DNA from: a virus | Strand: one strand, 5' to 3' | Virus record (IMG/VR): IMGVR_UViG_3300041411_000178 | Location: 124,001-188,000 of that record | Length of the DNA: 64,000 nt | Shown: in pieces, positions 49,535 through 57,606 of the stretch | How positions within the stretch are numbered: the stretch's first letter is position 1 | How the letters are laid out: each line of letters starts with the position of its first letter | Notes under the pieces: model-generated | Seen by the model: only the letters and a program-made list of their open reading frames with translations | Told to the model about the DNA's origin: nothing | The model's database searches: none | Program-made: the position numbers and the translations under genes

Positions 49535-49989
49535 TGCGCTCTGTACTCTTCGCTCTGCTGCTGTTGGTAGGTTCTGCTCAGGCAGATGAAACTCTGATGT
49601 GTGGTCAATATGGCTACACAGACAAGAGTGAAGACTTCCACCAAATGAACCTCCTCCCGTTGATCAGCATTTTTGAGATCGATAAGGAGGAGGCTCGGTT
49701 TGGTAACGAGGTCTTCAAGAAGTTCGATGCTAGCCGCGTCGAGATGGACGGATTGGCTAAGACGTACTTCCAGCCAGAAACTAACAAGTTGCTCTATGTC
49801 TACACGAATGAGCAGGGTACTCAGGAAGTTGGTATCAGCCTATTGAAGGAGGATACTGACGACCTGTTTGCTGATAAGTCTGTTTTTACTGGCTGCAAGG
49901 CAAAGACGGTTGGGCACGAAGAGGTAGTGGCATCTAAAACCTCTCTTCGTCGCCCACTCGATCCCAACCAACCGCTTTATACCTTCTGA
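49534..49989 (+). CDS. Exported protein with signal peptide, 151 aa
   Basis: Signal peptide MRSVLFALLLLVGSAQA, cut before DETLMCGQYGY. The mature protein has two cysteines (MCGQYG, FTGCKAK), a possible disulfide, and an even alpha/beta composition. Predicted periplasmic. Second secreted product of the early region besides that at 46075. Confidence 0.7.
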   Translation: MRSVLFALLLLVGSAQADETLMCGQYGYTDKSEDFHQMNLLPLISIFEIDKEEARFGNEVFKKFDASRVEMDGLAKTYFQPETNKLLYVYTNEQGTQEVGISLLKEDTDDLFADKSVFTGCKAKTVGHEEVVASKTSLRRPLDPNQPLYTF

Positions 49990-49999
49990 GGGGAAAGCA

Positions 50000-50386
50000 A
50001 TGGCTAACGGTATTTTCCTGGCTACGGCTATGTTTAATGGCGAACCCACGTTCTTCCAGTACACGATGCGAGAAAATGATCCGGTTGTTATCGTGGAGCT
50101 CTACAAGCCGCCCAAAGACGATCTGATCCCTAACGCGGTGATGACTACCGAGATCAAGAAAATCAACCCACTGGACTATCCAGAGCCTCTGCGTCAGCAT
50201 CTCCTGAGCACCCCTCATCTTGAGCGATCTCTGGCGGATTCCATATCGAAAGAGGTTTCTAGAATCGGTCAAGAACAATGGGGCAAGATGCTTGCTGACC
50301 ATGAAGTGAACAAAATTCCTACTCAGGAGGAATGGAACACCAGTGTTAAACGCATCATTAATAACGTGAGGGGGTCGGATGCTTAG
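50000..50386 (+). CDS. Unknown protein, 128 aa
   Basis: TGAGGGG precedes the ATG. The product (MANGIFLATAMFNGEPTFFQ...) has a beta-rich first half and a helical second half (LADSISKEVSRIGQEQWGKM). Overlaps the next gene by eight bases. Confidence 0.62.
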   Translation: MANGIFLATAMFNGEPTFFQYTMRENDPVVIVELYKPPKDDLIPNAVMTTEIKKINPLDYPEPLRQHLLSTPHLERSLADSISKEVSRIGQEQWGKMLADHEVNKIPTQEEWNTSVKRIINNVRGSDA

Positions 50387-51032
50387 TCGTAATAAAGATT
50401 GGTTCGTCCAGTCTAGCTACTGGCGTAACGTCAGTCGCGTGTTGCAACGCATGGGAGGGCCATTCGAAGAACAACTCGAGGTGTCGGTCTCCCCCATCAA
50501 CTCGGATGACCATTCATGGCTGACCCTGGGTGAAGTCCGCATTCGCCGTCACGTTACTTACAGTGCGGCAGATGTATTCACCCATCACTTTCCAGAGTAC
50601 CTGGAAAATGAGCTGAAAGGGCGGCTGGGTAAAAGTATCGCCGATGCCCTGCTGCACGTTAATCTCCTGAGTGAGATTGACCCGGTTAAAGTCCGGGAAG
50701 TAGGCCGCCATTGGGTATGGGGAGGTGGTATCCCGTTTGTATTGATTGCACGAGACCCTCACAAGTTTCCTGCGTTGATTCAATTCTGGATCGATCACCC
50801 TGCCACTACCAATCAACAGCTGCTGTTTCTTCCGCTTATTCGTGAGCATGAAGAACTGTTGAAGCGTCCCGTGCTGGATAGAGTCCCTCGTTCTTGGATG
50901 GACCACTACCTACAACTGATGACCAATATGCAACCTGGCGATCCCAGAACTGCTGAGGTCAAACAATTTCTGGAAGACAATCCGGTTGAGACCATTTGTT
51001 TTCCACAGGTGCCGCATTCTAACAAGGAATAA
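50379..51032 (+). CDS. Unknown protein, 217 aa
   Basis: The product (MLSRNKDWFVQSSYWRNVSR...) is soluble and mixed alpha/beta, with VGRHWVWGGGIPFVLIARDP in the middle. No recognised motif. Two bases separate it from the Cys-rich acidic gene. Confidence 0.63.
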   Translation: MLSRNKDWFVQSSYWRNVSRVLQRMGGPFEEQLEVSVSPINSDDHSWLTLGEVRIRRHVTYSAADVFTHHFPEYLENELKGRLGKSIADALLHVNLLSEIDPVKVREVGRHWVWGGGIPFVLIARDPHKFPALIQFWIDHPATTNQQLLFLPLIREHEELLKRPVLDRVPRSWMDHYLQLMTNMQPGDPRTAEVKQFLEDNPVETICFPQVPHSNKE

Positions 51033-51034
51033 AC

Positions 51035-51622
51035 ATGAACTGGTATGTGCACGGGAAGACTTCCCGCTGTGTTGGATTTATCCAGGATGGGGGTGTCTGT
51101 GAAGGCGGTAACTGTGAGCACCTGGAAGATGGGGACCAGGCACACGGTTATTGCGGCGAGGCTGATAGCTTCGGCGAAGAACATCACCTGATGTGCCAAC
51201 CGTGCTACGAGGTGTTTCTCGAAGAACGGAAGACAGAGCCCGTGGACTGCGAAGACTGCGGGATGGATCACCCCAGAAACGAGGGAATCAGTTACATCCC
51301 TTATTTCTGCGACGAGTTGCCACGAGAGCGTAACCGCATTTTCGTGTGTAATACCTGTAAGGAACTTCCTGCACACAAGTACCGTCTTGAGCGGGATGAA
51401 CGTGACATGGAAGCCGCTAAACTGGAGGCTGAAATGAACGACGATAAAGCGCACGTCTCGCATGAAGACGGAGTACCGGAACCCCTCGACGATGATGACA
51501 TCGACGTCTATCCGGACCCAATCTTCGAACCGCGGGAGCCTGAGGAAGGCGAAGAGCCCGAGGAGCTGGAACTCGAGGAAGAAGACCACGACATTCCGTT
51601 CCCGGACGAGGAGCGTCATTAA
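51035..51622 (+). CDS. Cys-rich zinc-binding-like protein with acidic tail, 195 aa
   Basis: The first 110 residues contain about a dozen Cys/His in pairs: CVGF, CEGGNCEH, CGE, CQPC, CEDC and CNTC, consistent with two or three zinc-ribbon modules. The last 70 residues are overwhelmingly D/E (DDDDIDVYPDP, EEGEEPEELELEEEDHD), which may mimic DNA or RNA. The design repeats that of the 75-residue protein at 30520. DNA-mimic inhibitors of host enzymes are a known phage theme, but this assignment is inference. Overlaps the next start by one base. Confidence 0.65.
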   Translation: MNWYVHGKTSRCVGFIQDGGVCEGGNCEHLEDGDQAHGYCGEADSFGEEHHLMCQPCYEVFLEERKTEPVDCEDCGMDHPRNEGISYIPYFCDELPRERNRIFVCNTCKELPAHKYRLERDERDMEAAKLEAEMNDDKAHVSHEDGVPEPLDDDDIDVYPDPIFEPREPEEGEEPEELELEEEDHDIPFPDEERH

Positions 51623-51822
51623 TGTGGCTTACCCTCCTGCTGATCGTAGCCGTTGGTATTGCCTTGGCAGGAACCTATATTCCCTGGAGTAGCATCCAGG
51701 GAATGTCGGATATTCCTCGTAGGGCGGCCTGTGCCATTTATATTGCTAGCTGGATTGTACTGGCTGGTTTTGGCTTCGCGGGTATCGATTTGTTTTATTC
51801 TTACAAGGAAGCACTGCGATGA
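51622..51822 (+). CDS. Two-TM small membrane protein, 66 aa
   Basis: Helix 1 is LTLLLIVAVGIALAGTYI and helix 2 ACAIYIASWIVLAGFGFAGI, with a short polar loop (PWSSIQGMSDIPRR). Typical hairpin membrane protein. Overlaps both neighbours (TAATG, ATGA). Role unknown. Confidence 0.68.
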   Translation: MWLTLLLIVAVGIALAGTYIPWSSIQGMSDIPRRAACAIYIASWIVLAGFGFAGIDLFYSYKEALR

Positions 51823-52277
51823 GCAATAAACCTTTTCTCTTTACACCTGGCAGCATGGACAAGCTCCAGCACACTGACGTTGCTCAATCCGTCGAAGTGG
51901 ATGAAGCGCGCAGTGACCGTATCAGAAACAAGTACGAAAAGCTGGTAGAAAACGGTCTGTACGAGAACAACGATCTGCGTTCGTTCTCTAACACCCTGTG
52001 GAATGCGATCGTCCACTTCGACGATAAGACACTCTACGTGTTTACGTATCCAATCATCTCCTCTTCTCCGGCCTGCTACATCAAGACCTGCTCCTGCGGC
52101 ACGGTAGTCTTCAAAGAACTGCTGGATGACGTCGACTTCAAAGGCGTTCTCGATCTCGAGGACGTTCTCGACGCCATACAACTAACACTGGACTTCGTCG
52201 GTGACGAGGTTGGTGCCGATCTACCCAAAATCCCGTTCAATCCCCCTTACCTAAAACAAACGAAGGAAGCCGATTAA
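51819..52277 (+). CDS. Unknown acidic protein, 152 aa
   Basis: Start in an ATGA overlap. The product has a helical N-terminal half (DEARSDRIRNKYEKLVENGL) and SSSPACYIKTCSCGTVVFKE in the middle, with three cysteines. Second half is acidic (LLDDVDFKGVLDLEDVLDAI). Not recognised. Confidence 0.63.
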   Translation: MSNKPFLFTPGSMDKLQHTDVAQSVEVDEARSDRIRNKYEKLVENGLYENNDLRSFSNTLWNAIVHFDDKTLYVFTYPIISSSPACYIKTCSCGTVVFKELLDDVDFKGVLDLEDVLDAIQLTLDFVGDEVGADLPKIPFNPPYLKQTKEAD

Positions 52278-52556
52278 ATGGCAACGGTAAAGATTCAACA
52301 AAAGCTCGGTATGGACCTGTTCAAAAAGCTCAGCGCTCAAATGAAAGAAACCGGGCTGCATCTGGTCCGTAGCGACGGCGAAGACAAGCCTGACCGCAAG
52401 ATCACGCAAGAGAACGTGATCTGCAAAGTCAAGCAAGTGTTCAACCTGGGCAAGAAGATGGAAGCCGTAGTGGATGGCGATGTTGTGCTGTCTGGCTATG
52501 AGTTGCGCTTCCAGCAGTTCGAGAACGTTTTCTATCTGGTGCGTAAAGGCATCTGA
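52278..52556 (+). CDS. Unknown small protein, 92 aa
   Basis: Follows the previous stop directly. The product (MATVKIQQKLGMDLFKKLSA...) ends in a beta-rich part (VVDGDVVLSGYELRFQQFEN) that could be an SH3-like barrel. Last gene before a strong terminator. Confidence 0.6.
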   Translation: MATVKIQQKLGMDLFKKLSAQMKETGLHLVRSDGEDKPDRKITQENVICKVKQVFNLGKKMEAVVDGDVVLSGYELRFQQFENVFYLVRKGI

Positions 52557-52571
52557 TTATACGTGCAACAC

Positions 52572-52622
52572 CCTCCCTAGCGAGTCGGGCCAACAGGCTT
52601 GCTGGGGAGGTTTTATTTTTTG
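52572..52622 (+). terminator. Strong intrinsic terminator
   Basis: A 10-bp stem CCTCCCTAGC / GCTGGGGAGG with one G-T pair and a 19-base loop, followed by TTTTATTTTTT. Confidence 0.85.
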
Positions 52623-52641
52623 TTTAAATTAGGAGTTTGTA

Positions 52642-53283
52642 ATGGATAACTATAAAGACGGAACGATAGCGTTTGACCGTATTACAGTTTTGGGGAAGGA
52701 CTTTGTTGCGGGGACGTACAAGGACGACTTGGCTGTCTATCAATATGCCTTTGATGTTAAGCCGTTTGTAGCAGGCGGGAAGAAAAAGAAGAAGAACGCC
52801 CCAGAGAAGTATGACTATCAATGGGAAGGCTTTTTCAACATGATGGTCAACAATACCCGCATTCGACTGCATCCGGTTCTGAATGACTACGGGTTGTTCG
52901 AGATGGAAAGAAAGCTTGAGCTGCTCAAAGAGAAGATGCAGTTCTTTGTGAAGGAACTCAAGACACGCCGTAAGACACCTGCTAAGGGCGATCGTTACGA
53001 CAAGCAGTGGCTGAACAAACCGGATACCCCTTACTCAGGGCATGTGCACCTGACCATGCACAAGGACGGCGGTGGCAACCTTTCGGTAGCCGACTGTCAT
53101 AAGTCCATCCACTGGTGGGTGGACTGTTACTTAGATCCGAGTGGCAAACCCGTCTACGACGAGTACTACGAAAAGTCGTTGAAGTCGATTGAAGAGTTTG
53201 CACGTGGGTTAGGCAAGGCTTGCAAGGCAATCCAAGAATTGCGCAAGTTCTTTGCCCGTGAACTCGAAAGCTCTCAAGGTTAA
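52642..53283 (+). CDS. Unknown protein, 213 aa
   Basis: Start ATG after TTAGGAG. The product contains a K-rich patch (AGGKKKKKNAPEKYDYQW), a coiled-coil segment (FEMERKLELLKEKMQFFVKE) and a C-terminal helix. Codon usage is less C-biased than that of GroEL just downstream. No family is recognised. Immediately followed by the GroEL promoter. Confidence 0.63.
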   Translation: MDNYKDGTIAFDRITVLGKDFVAGTYKDDLAVYQYAFDVKPFVAGGKKKKKNAPEKYDYQWEGFFNMMVNNTRIRLHPVLNDYGLFEMERKLELLKEKMQFFVKELKTRRKTPAKGDRYDKQWLNKPDTPYSGHVHLTMHKDGGGNLSVADCHKSIHWWVDCYLDPSGKPVYDEYYEKSLKSIEEFARGLGKACKAIQELRKFFARELESSQG

Positions 53284-53286
53284 GAG

Positions 53287-53313
53287 AGTTTCAAACCTAC
53301 ATTATTACCCTGA
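53287..53313 (+). promoter_or_regulatory. Early-type promoter for the chaperonin gene, TACATTAT core
   Basis: GAGTTTCAAACC-TACATTAT-TACCCTG; core at 53298-53305, 49 bases before the GroEL start. Confidence 0.7.
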
Positions 53314-53353
53314 GATACATTGTTTATATCAACCCAGCTACGGAGATTCTTCC

Positions 53354-55024
53354 ATGTACATGCAACTCTCTAATAACCGCAGTCATGGTGATATGCAGGT
53401 CCGCACTACTCAAGATGTTGTTGAGGATGTAATGACCAACGTCCATGACGCGGTGGTTGCCACCATGGGTCCTAACGGCAAGCTTTCAGCCATTACTATC
53501 GGTACCTCGGTGAAGGTTACCAAAGACGGTGTAACAGTCGCAAAGTCGCTGAAGTTTGTTAACCCATTCGAAGAAGCTGTAAACCGCATCATTCTGGAAC
53601 CGGCAATCAAGACCGATGACGAATGCGGTGACGGTACCACCACCACCATTCTGTTGACCGGTGAACTGTACAGCCTGTACTCGCAGTTCCCTACTTACCG
53701 TGAACGCAAGTTCATCGACAAGCTGTGCAACAAAACGATCGAAGAACTCAGCCGTATGTCGATCGCTGTGAACAACGACAGTCCAGAGTTGTACAGTCTG
53801 GCCCTGACGTCCTCTAACGGCGATGAGAAGCTGGCTGACGTCATTACCGACATCTATCACCAGGCTGCCGGTAAATACCCTGAGATCGAGCTCAAGGAAG
53901 GTCTGGGCGGGCAAGACCAGGTTGTGCGTTCCAACGGTCTGCCGGTGAACCTGATCTACAGCAACCCGTCGTTCTCCAAGAACGGCAACGGTACTGCGTC
54001 GGAATTCACGCTCTTCGTCCCAATCGTTATCGATGACAACATCCGTAACGTAGATCCGCAGGTGCTGATCGGTCTGCTGAAAAAGGTAATGGACAGCGTT
54101 GGCAGCGAAGCTACCTTCCTGCTCATTGCTCGTTCGTTCGACAACCCGATCAACAGCCTGATCCTGCAACTGAACAACCAACTGAAACGTCAGGCGTTCA
54201 TCTGCGCACAGACCAACTTCGGTGGTTCGGTTGGTACGCTGTTGATGCAGGACCTCTCGATCATGCTGGGCACCAGTATGGTTAAGGTGTTCTCGGACAT
54301 CGTGACCGTCGAACCGCGTTTTTGCGTCGACAAGCTGACCATTGGTTCCACCCGGTCGGTATTCGAAGCGACTTCCCTCGAGACCACTGACCGTATTGCC
54401 GCACAGGTGAAATCGATCGAAGAAGAACTTAACAGCTACGAGCGTGGTGAGCGTTTCAGCATGCGTGCGCGTTTCAATGAGAAACGTCTGCGTGATCTGA
54501 AGGGCGAACTGATCACCATCTTCGTGGGCGGTGAAACTCAGTCCGAGATCAAGGAACGTATCGACCGTTTCGAAGACGTGTCGAAGGCTGTCAAATCAGC
54601 ACTGGTGAACGGCATCCTGCCGGGTGTAGGTACTGCACTGATCACCGCTGGTGTGTTCGCCATGCAAAGTCTGGAAGATGAAATCGATACCGATCCTGTC
54701 TACGACAAGATCATCAAGGCTTTCATCGAAGTGATCTTTGCACAGTACACCCTCCTGATGGGTCCTCTGATGTCGTTCAAGGGTACCGCCGAAGAAAAGG
54801 CTACACTCATGGAAGGTGTCTTGGACATGGACAACCCTGCACCGTTCACTGTTATGAACATGCGGGATAACACCACCGGTACTCCTCGTGACCTGGGGAT
54901 CTACGACACGGCTTACGCCTCTATCACTGCATTGCGTGGTGGCATGCAGACAGCCAAGATCCTCGCCAGCCTCGATAGCATCTTGATCGGGGACAAACTG
55001 GCTGCGGTTCATATCCAGTCTTAA
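53354..55024 (+). CDS. groEL: GroEL-type chaperonin
   Basis: 556 residues from the ATG eight bases after CGGAG; a longer in-frame extension would cross the promoter. ATP-site motifs are kept: GPNGK (39-43), TKDGVTVAK (56-64) with Asp58, CGDGTTTT (91-98) with Asp94, RFEDVSKA with Asp408 (equivalent of GroEL Asp398), and PGVGTAL for the GGGVAL motif. The intermediate and apical regions are diverged and the GGM tail is missing. No GroES-like gene is in the window. Phage EL encodes a GroEL relative that works without a co-chaperonin; this gene is probably of that type. It should help fold virion proteins. C-ending codons fit high expression. Confidence 0.93.
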   Translation: MYMQLSNNRSHGDMQVRTTQDVVEDVMTNVHDAVVATMGPNGKLSAITIGTSVKVTKDGVTVAKSLKFVNPFEEAVNRIILEPAIKTDDECGDGTTTTILLTGELYSLYSQFPTYRERKFIDKLCNKTIEELSRMSIAVNNDSPELYSLALTSSNGDEKLADVITDIYHQAAGKYPEIELKEGLGGQDQVVRSNGLPVNLIYSNPSFSKNGNGTASEFTLFVPIVIDDNIRNVDPQVLIGLLKKVMDSVGSEATFLLIARSFDNPINSLILQLNNQLKRQAFICAQTNFGGSVGTLLMQDLSIMLGTSMVKVFSDIVTVEPRFCVDKLTIGSTRSVFEATSLETTDRIAAQVKSIEEELNSYERGERFSMRARFNEKRLRDLKGELITIFVGGETQSEIKERIDRFEDVSKAVKSALVNGILPGVGTALITAGVFAMQSLEDEIDTDPVYDKIIKAFIEVIFAQYTLLMGPLMSFKGTAEEKATLMEGVLDMDNPAPFTVMNMRDNTTGTPRDLGIYDTAYASITALRGGMQTAKILASLDSILIGDKLAAVHIQS

Positions 55025-55040
55025 CGTAACACAAATAATC

Positions 55041-55065
55041 GGGGGCTTCGGCTCCCTTTTATTTT
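55041..55065 (+). terminator. Terminator with UUCG loop
   Basis: GGGGGC-TTCG-GCTCCC followed by TTTTATTTT, directly after the GroEL gene. Confidence 0.85.
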
Positions 55066-55081
55066 GCCCTGAGGAATAATA

Positions 55082-55285
55082 ATGACGCCAGAAATGCAGC
55101 AGCTCTTTACCGGATCCAACCGGACCATATTGCTTATGTGGACCATCTTGGGAGTAGCAATCGGTAGCAAAACACTTTTAGGCAGTGTGTTAGTGTTGTC
55201 GTTTTTCGTCCTGATTGTAAAGACGAATTCCCATCTGGCCTTCATCGCGTCAATTCTGATTCCATTGGTTTTCATTTGGTTCTGA
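55082..55285 (+). CDS. Two-TM small membrane protein, 67 aa
   Basis: Hydrophobic segments TILLMWTILGVAIGSKTLLG and VLVLSFFVLIVKTN, with a further hydrophobic end (LAFIASILIPLVFIW), so two or three membrane helices. CTGAGGAA gives a fair ribosome site. Unknown role. Confidence 0.62.
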   Translation: MTPEMQQLFTGSNRTILLMWTILGVAIGSKTLLGSVLVLSFFVLIVKTNSHLAFIASILIPLVFIWF

Positions 55286-55355
55286 GTAAATTTCTAGGGG
55301 ATACTATGCTGAACGTTTATACGTTTGGTTTTATTCCTTTCCCTGGAGAACCACC

Positions 55356-55952
55356 ATGGCAGCTAAGACGCACATGGCGTTGTTTGTTGAACGGTTTGTT
55401 AAGTTCAACAAGAATCGCTACGCCGGCGACGCCGATTATCTCGCGCTGTTCGAAGGCCTGAAAGAAACCGACCTCCAACTCGGCACTCCTGTCGATGCTG
55501 GTGACGGCACCTTCAACATGACCATCGCTTCGGCTGGTCGCAACTTCCGCTGTGATCCACTGCAATCGTGGACCCCGGCCGACGCTTCGAAGACTTTGGG
55601 GTTGTATACCCTGAAGAACGTTACACCGCTGGCCGACATCAACGAGCTGGAAGCGCAGACCGAAGCCGGTTTGTATTCCTACACTGATGGCGCCGACACC
55701 CTCGTTGGTGTGGTCATTGCCTCCGACATCGCCGACGGCGGTGAAGAAGCTGCAATCGAAGCGATCGTGAACGCTGGTCTGGTTTACGCCATTCCAACGA
55801 TCACCACCACCGAGGGTGACACCTTCACCCAGCTCATCGGCAGCACGTTCAAGGGTAACCTCGAATGGGTTAAAGGTGCTGTACCGGTCAAGGTGATTCC
55901 ACCTACTGACTACGGCCTCCTGACCGTTGATCAAGACGCACCCGAAGTTTAA
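55356..55952 (+). CDS. Probable virion or accessory protein with C-terminal IPPTDYG motif, 198 aa
   Basis: GGAG about eight bases before the ATG. The protein has C-ending codons like GroEL and the fibre genes, suggesting abundance. It is acidic and beta-rich, with DAGDGTFNMTIASAGRNFRC near residue 47. The end VIPPTDYGLLTVDQD matches the IPxTYYGxL repeats that end the 758-residue virion protein at 1620. This suggests that both are processed or bound by the same partner. Follows GroEL, so it could be a folding client; that is speculation. Confidence 0.65.
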   Translation: MAAKTHMALFVERFVKFNKNRYAGDADYLALFEGLKETDLQLGTPVDAGDGTFNMTIASAGRNFRCDPLQSWTPADASKTLGLYTLKNVTPLADINELEAQTEAGLYSYTDGADTLVGVVIASDIADGGEEAAIEAIVNAGLVYAIPTITTTEGDTFTQLIGSTFKGNLEWVKGAVPVKVIPPTDYGLLTVDQDAPEV

Positions 55953-55975
55953 CCCGCTGGGTTGAGCTGCTCTAG

Positions 55976-56014
55976 TAAAGCCTACCGTTGGGTCATTCCC
56001 GCGGTAGGCTTTAT
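55976..56014 (+). terminator. Hairpin terminator
   Basis: A 12-bp stem TAAAGCCTACCG / CGGTAGGCTTTA, with a 14-base loop. Confidence 0.75.
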
Positions 56015-56104
56015 GGCTGCTTTACGCCAGTTAGAATTTAATGTTACACCCACGACTATTATCTACACCCGATAAAAGGTCATTTGTATTAAGGAGTTTT
56101 ATCC

Positions 56105-56677
56105 ATGACCGCACAATTAAAAGCTGCAATTACAGCACCGGCTGTAATGGACGAAGAAGAGTACGCACTGGTATGTCGCGCACTGGAACCGTCCTTTGTT
56201 GACCATTTCCATAGCCTGGGGGTTATGAAGAATGTACTGCGTGAGATGGTGTATGGTGTTGATCACCTCACTGACATGCTCAGGATGCCAGAGTGCCCAG
56301 TTGGCAAGACGCTGGTAACCATGGATCTCGAACACTACAAACTGGAATCGTTCTTCCTGTTTGACCAGTTGTTCCGGGCCACGAACAATGACTGCTGGAA
56401 GATTTCACTGCCGACTCCAACAGTCAAGAAAGAACTCGATGAATTCTTTAACCGGAGTTACATCGAAACGTTCCATTTCATTATGGGACGCATGGGAGTG
56501 GAAGAGCTGATGTTCAAGGTCGACCATGAGAGGTACTCGATCGAGTTCAACGAGATCATACCGGACAGCAAGTTGTATATCTTCCACTTCAATAACCTGG
56601 ACACACGTCAGGGAATTAACCTGCCGTTTGCCCGCCGTCGTACGCAACATTCCTTGAAGGTCAAGCGAAATGATTGA
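56105..56677 (+). CDS. Paralogous family Y, member 1, 190 aa
   Basis: The product (MTAQLKAAITAPAVMDEEEY...) shares with the 56937 product the segment FVDHF followed by REMVYGVDHLTDMLRMP (there FVDTF and QEFVYGIDCLTEISRSS). Both continue with a Phe/Leu-rich helix (ESFFLFDQLFRA here, FNELRWLTRD there), then a second globular part ending LPFARRRT / LPFLRTRT. Upstream sequence GACTATTATCTACACCC is promoter-like but poor. Unknown function. Confidence 0.65.
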   Translation: MTAQLKAAITAPAVMDEEEYALVCRALEPSFVDHFHSLGVMKNVLREMVYGVDHLTDMLRMPECPVGKTLVTMDLEHYKLESFFLFDQLFRATNNDCWKISLPTPTVKKELDEFFNRSYIETFHFIMGRMGVEELMFKVDHERYSIEFNEIIPDSKLYIFHFNNLDTRQGINLPFARRRTQHSLKVKRND

Positions 56678-56840
56678 TCCAAAAGATTTGCTCGACAAAG
56701 ACGATGATTGGGTCGCTAGTATGGTGGCAGACCCTATCCGTAAACAACAGCTTAAACGTCGCCGTAGGTTCTACACTGTGCTTGGCATTTCTTGCATTAT
56801 TGCCGTGTTTATTGGCGCAGTGATTGGCTGGAAGGTGTAG
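56670..56840 (+). CDS. Small tail-anchored membrane protein, 56 aa
   Basis: Overlaps the upstream gene by eight bases. The product starts MIDPKDLLDKDDDWVASMVA, has a basic stretch (KQQLKRRRRF) and ends in a single C-terminal helix (TVLGISCIIAVFIGAVIGWK). The positive-inside rule places the N-terminus in the cytosol. The next promoter starts 15 bases later. Confidence 0.62.
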   Translation: MIDPKDLLDKDDDWVASMVADPIRKQQLKRRRRFYTVLGISCIIAVFIGAVIGWKV

Positions 56841-56856
56841 ATTTAAGTTAAGGAGG

Positions 56857-56882
56857 ACTTCAGACCTACATTACCTACGTGT
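56857..56882 (+). promoter_or_regulatory. Early-type promoter, TACATTAC core
   Basis: GACTTCAGACC-TACATTAC-CTACGTG; core at 56867-56874, 63 bases before family Y member 2. Confidence 0.68.
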
Positions 56883-56936
56883 AACAAAGACGTTCATTAA
56901 TTGTGGTCTTCCACGTTAAGTTAATAGGGAAACATC

Positions 56937-57500
56937 ATGAGTGAAGCACTAAGAAAGTTGGAGGCTACCGATGGACTGATAACTAATCTCGCCCAAGTTA
57001 CTGAAAGCAAACGCTTGGGTTATTTCAAGCACATCCTGAACGTAGAGTTTGTTGACACCTTCCTCAAATACATCCCCGATGTAAGGAAGCTGCAAGAGTT
57101 CGTCTACGGGATCGATTGCTTGACGGAAATTAGCAGGAGCAGTTCATTCCCATCTGGTCGATTGTTAAACAACATTGATATCAACGAGAAAGCCGCTGGC
57201 AAGTTCAACGAGCTCCGTTGGTTGACTCGCGACCAATCTTTTCTGGGCTGCCAAGTGGGTGCTGAAACCACAGAGTTGATCACCGAGTTTTTCAGTTACG
57301 AGTATCCACGGTTGTTCGGCGAGTTGTTCGATAAGTCGCGCCTGCCATTCGCGACCTTCGCACTCGACGGTGTTTGGTATCACCTGACTTTTAACCGCAG
57401 CTTCAACAAACTGAGAACGCACTCTGCGATCAAGTTGACCAGCGCGGACAGAAGCAGGGAAGTGTATTTGCCTTTCCTCAGGACTCGAACTGGGGTTTGA
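56937..57500 (+). CDS. Paralogous family Y, member 2, 187 aa
   Basis: The product (MSEALRKLEATDGLITNLAQ...) aligns with the 56105 product over FVDTFLKYIPDVRKLQEFVY, GIDCLTE, and the end LPFLRTRTGV. The extra C-terminal region (SFNKLRTHSAIKLTSADRSR) is basic. It is driven by its own promoter, whereas member 1 is not, so the two copies may be expressed differently. Confidence 0.65.
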   Translation: MSEALRKLEATDGLITNLAQVTESKRLGYFKHILNVEFVDTFLKYIPDVRKLQEFVYGIDCLTEISRSSSFPSGRLLNNIDINEKAAGKFNELRWLTRDQSFLGCQVGAETTELITEFFSYEYPRLFGELFDKSRLPFATFALDGVWYHLTFNRSFNKLRTHSAIKLTSADRSREVYLPFLRTRTGV

Positions 57501-57513
57501 CGTAAGCTCGCCG

Positions 57514-57559
57514 TAATCTCCCGGGCGTTGGTTGCCTGGGGGATTATGGTTTCTTTTTT
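57514..57559 (+). terminator. Hairpin terminator
   Basis: A 13-bp stem TAATCTCCCGGGC / GCCTGGGGGATTA with two G-T pairs is followed by TGGTTTCTTTTTTA. Confidence 0.8.
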
Positions 57560-57606
57560 ATTTGTACCGCTGTAACTTTGTAAAGACTACTAACAAGGAG
57601 TTCCAC

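Noticed and set aside
55306-55461. 51-codon frame starting MLNVYTFGF with AGGGGA upstream
   Set aside because: It overlaps the strongly biased 198-residue gene out of frame for most of its length. It could at most be a short upstream leader reading into that gene.
56050-56075. GACTATTATCTACACCC as a ninth early-type promoter
   Set aside because: It lacks the TAYATTAY core spacing and the downstream GTG; too weak to list as a site.
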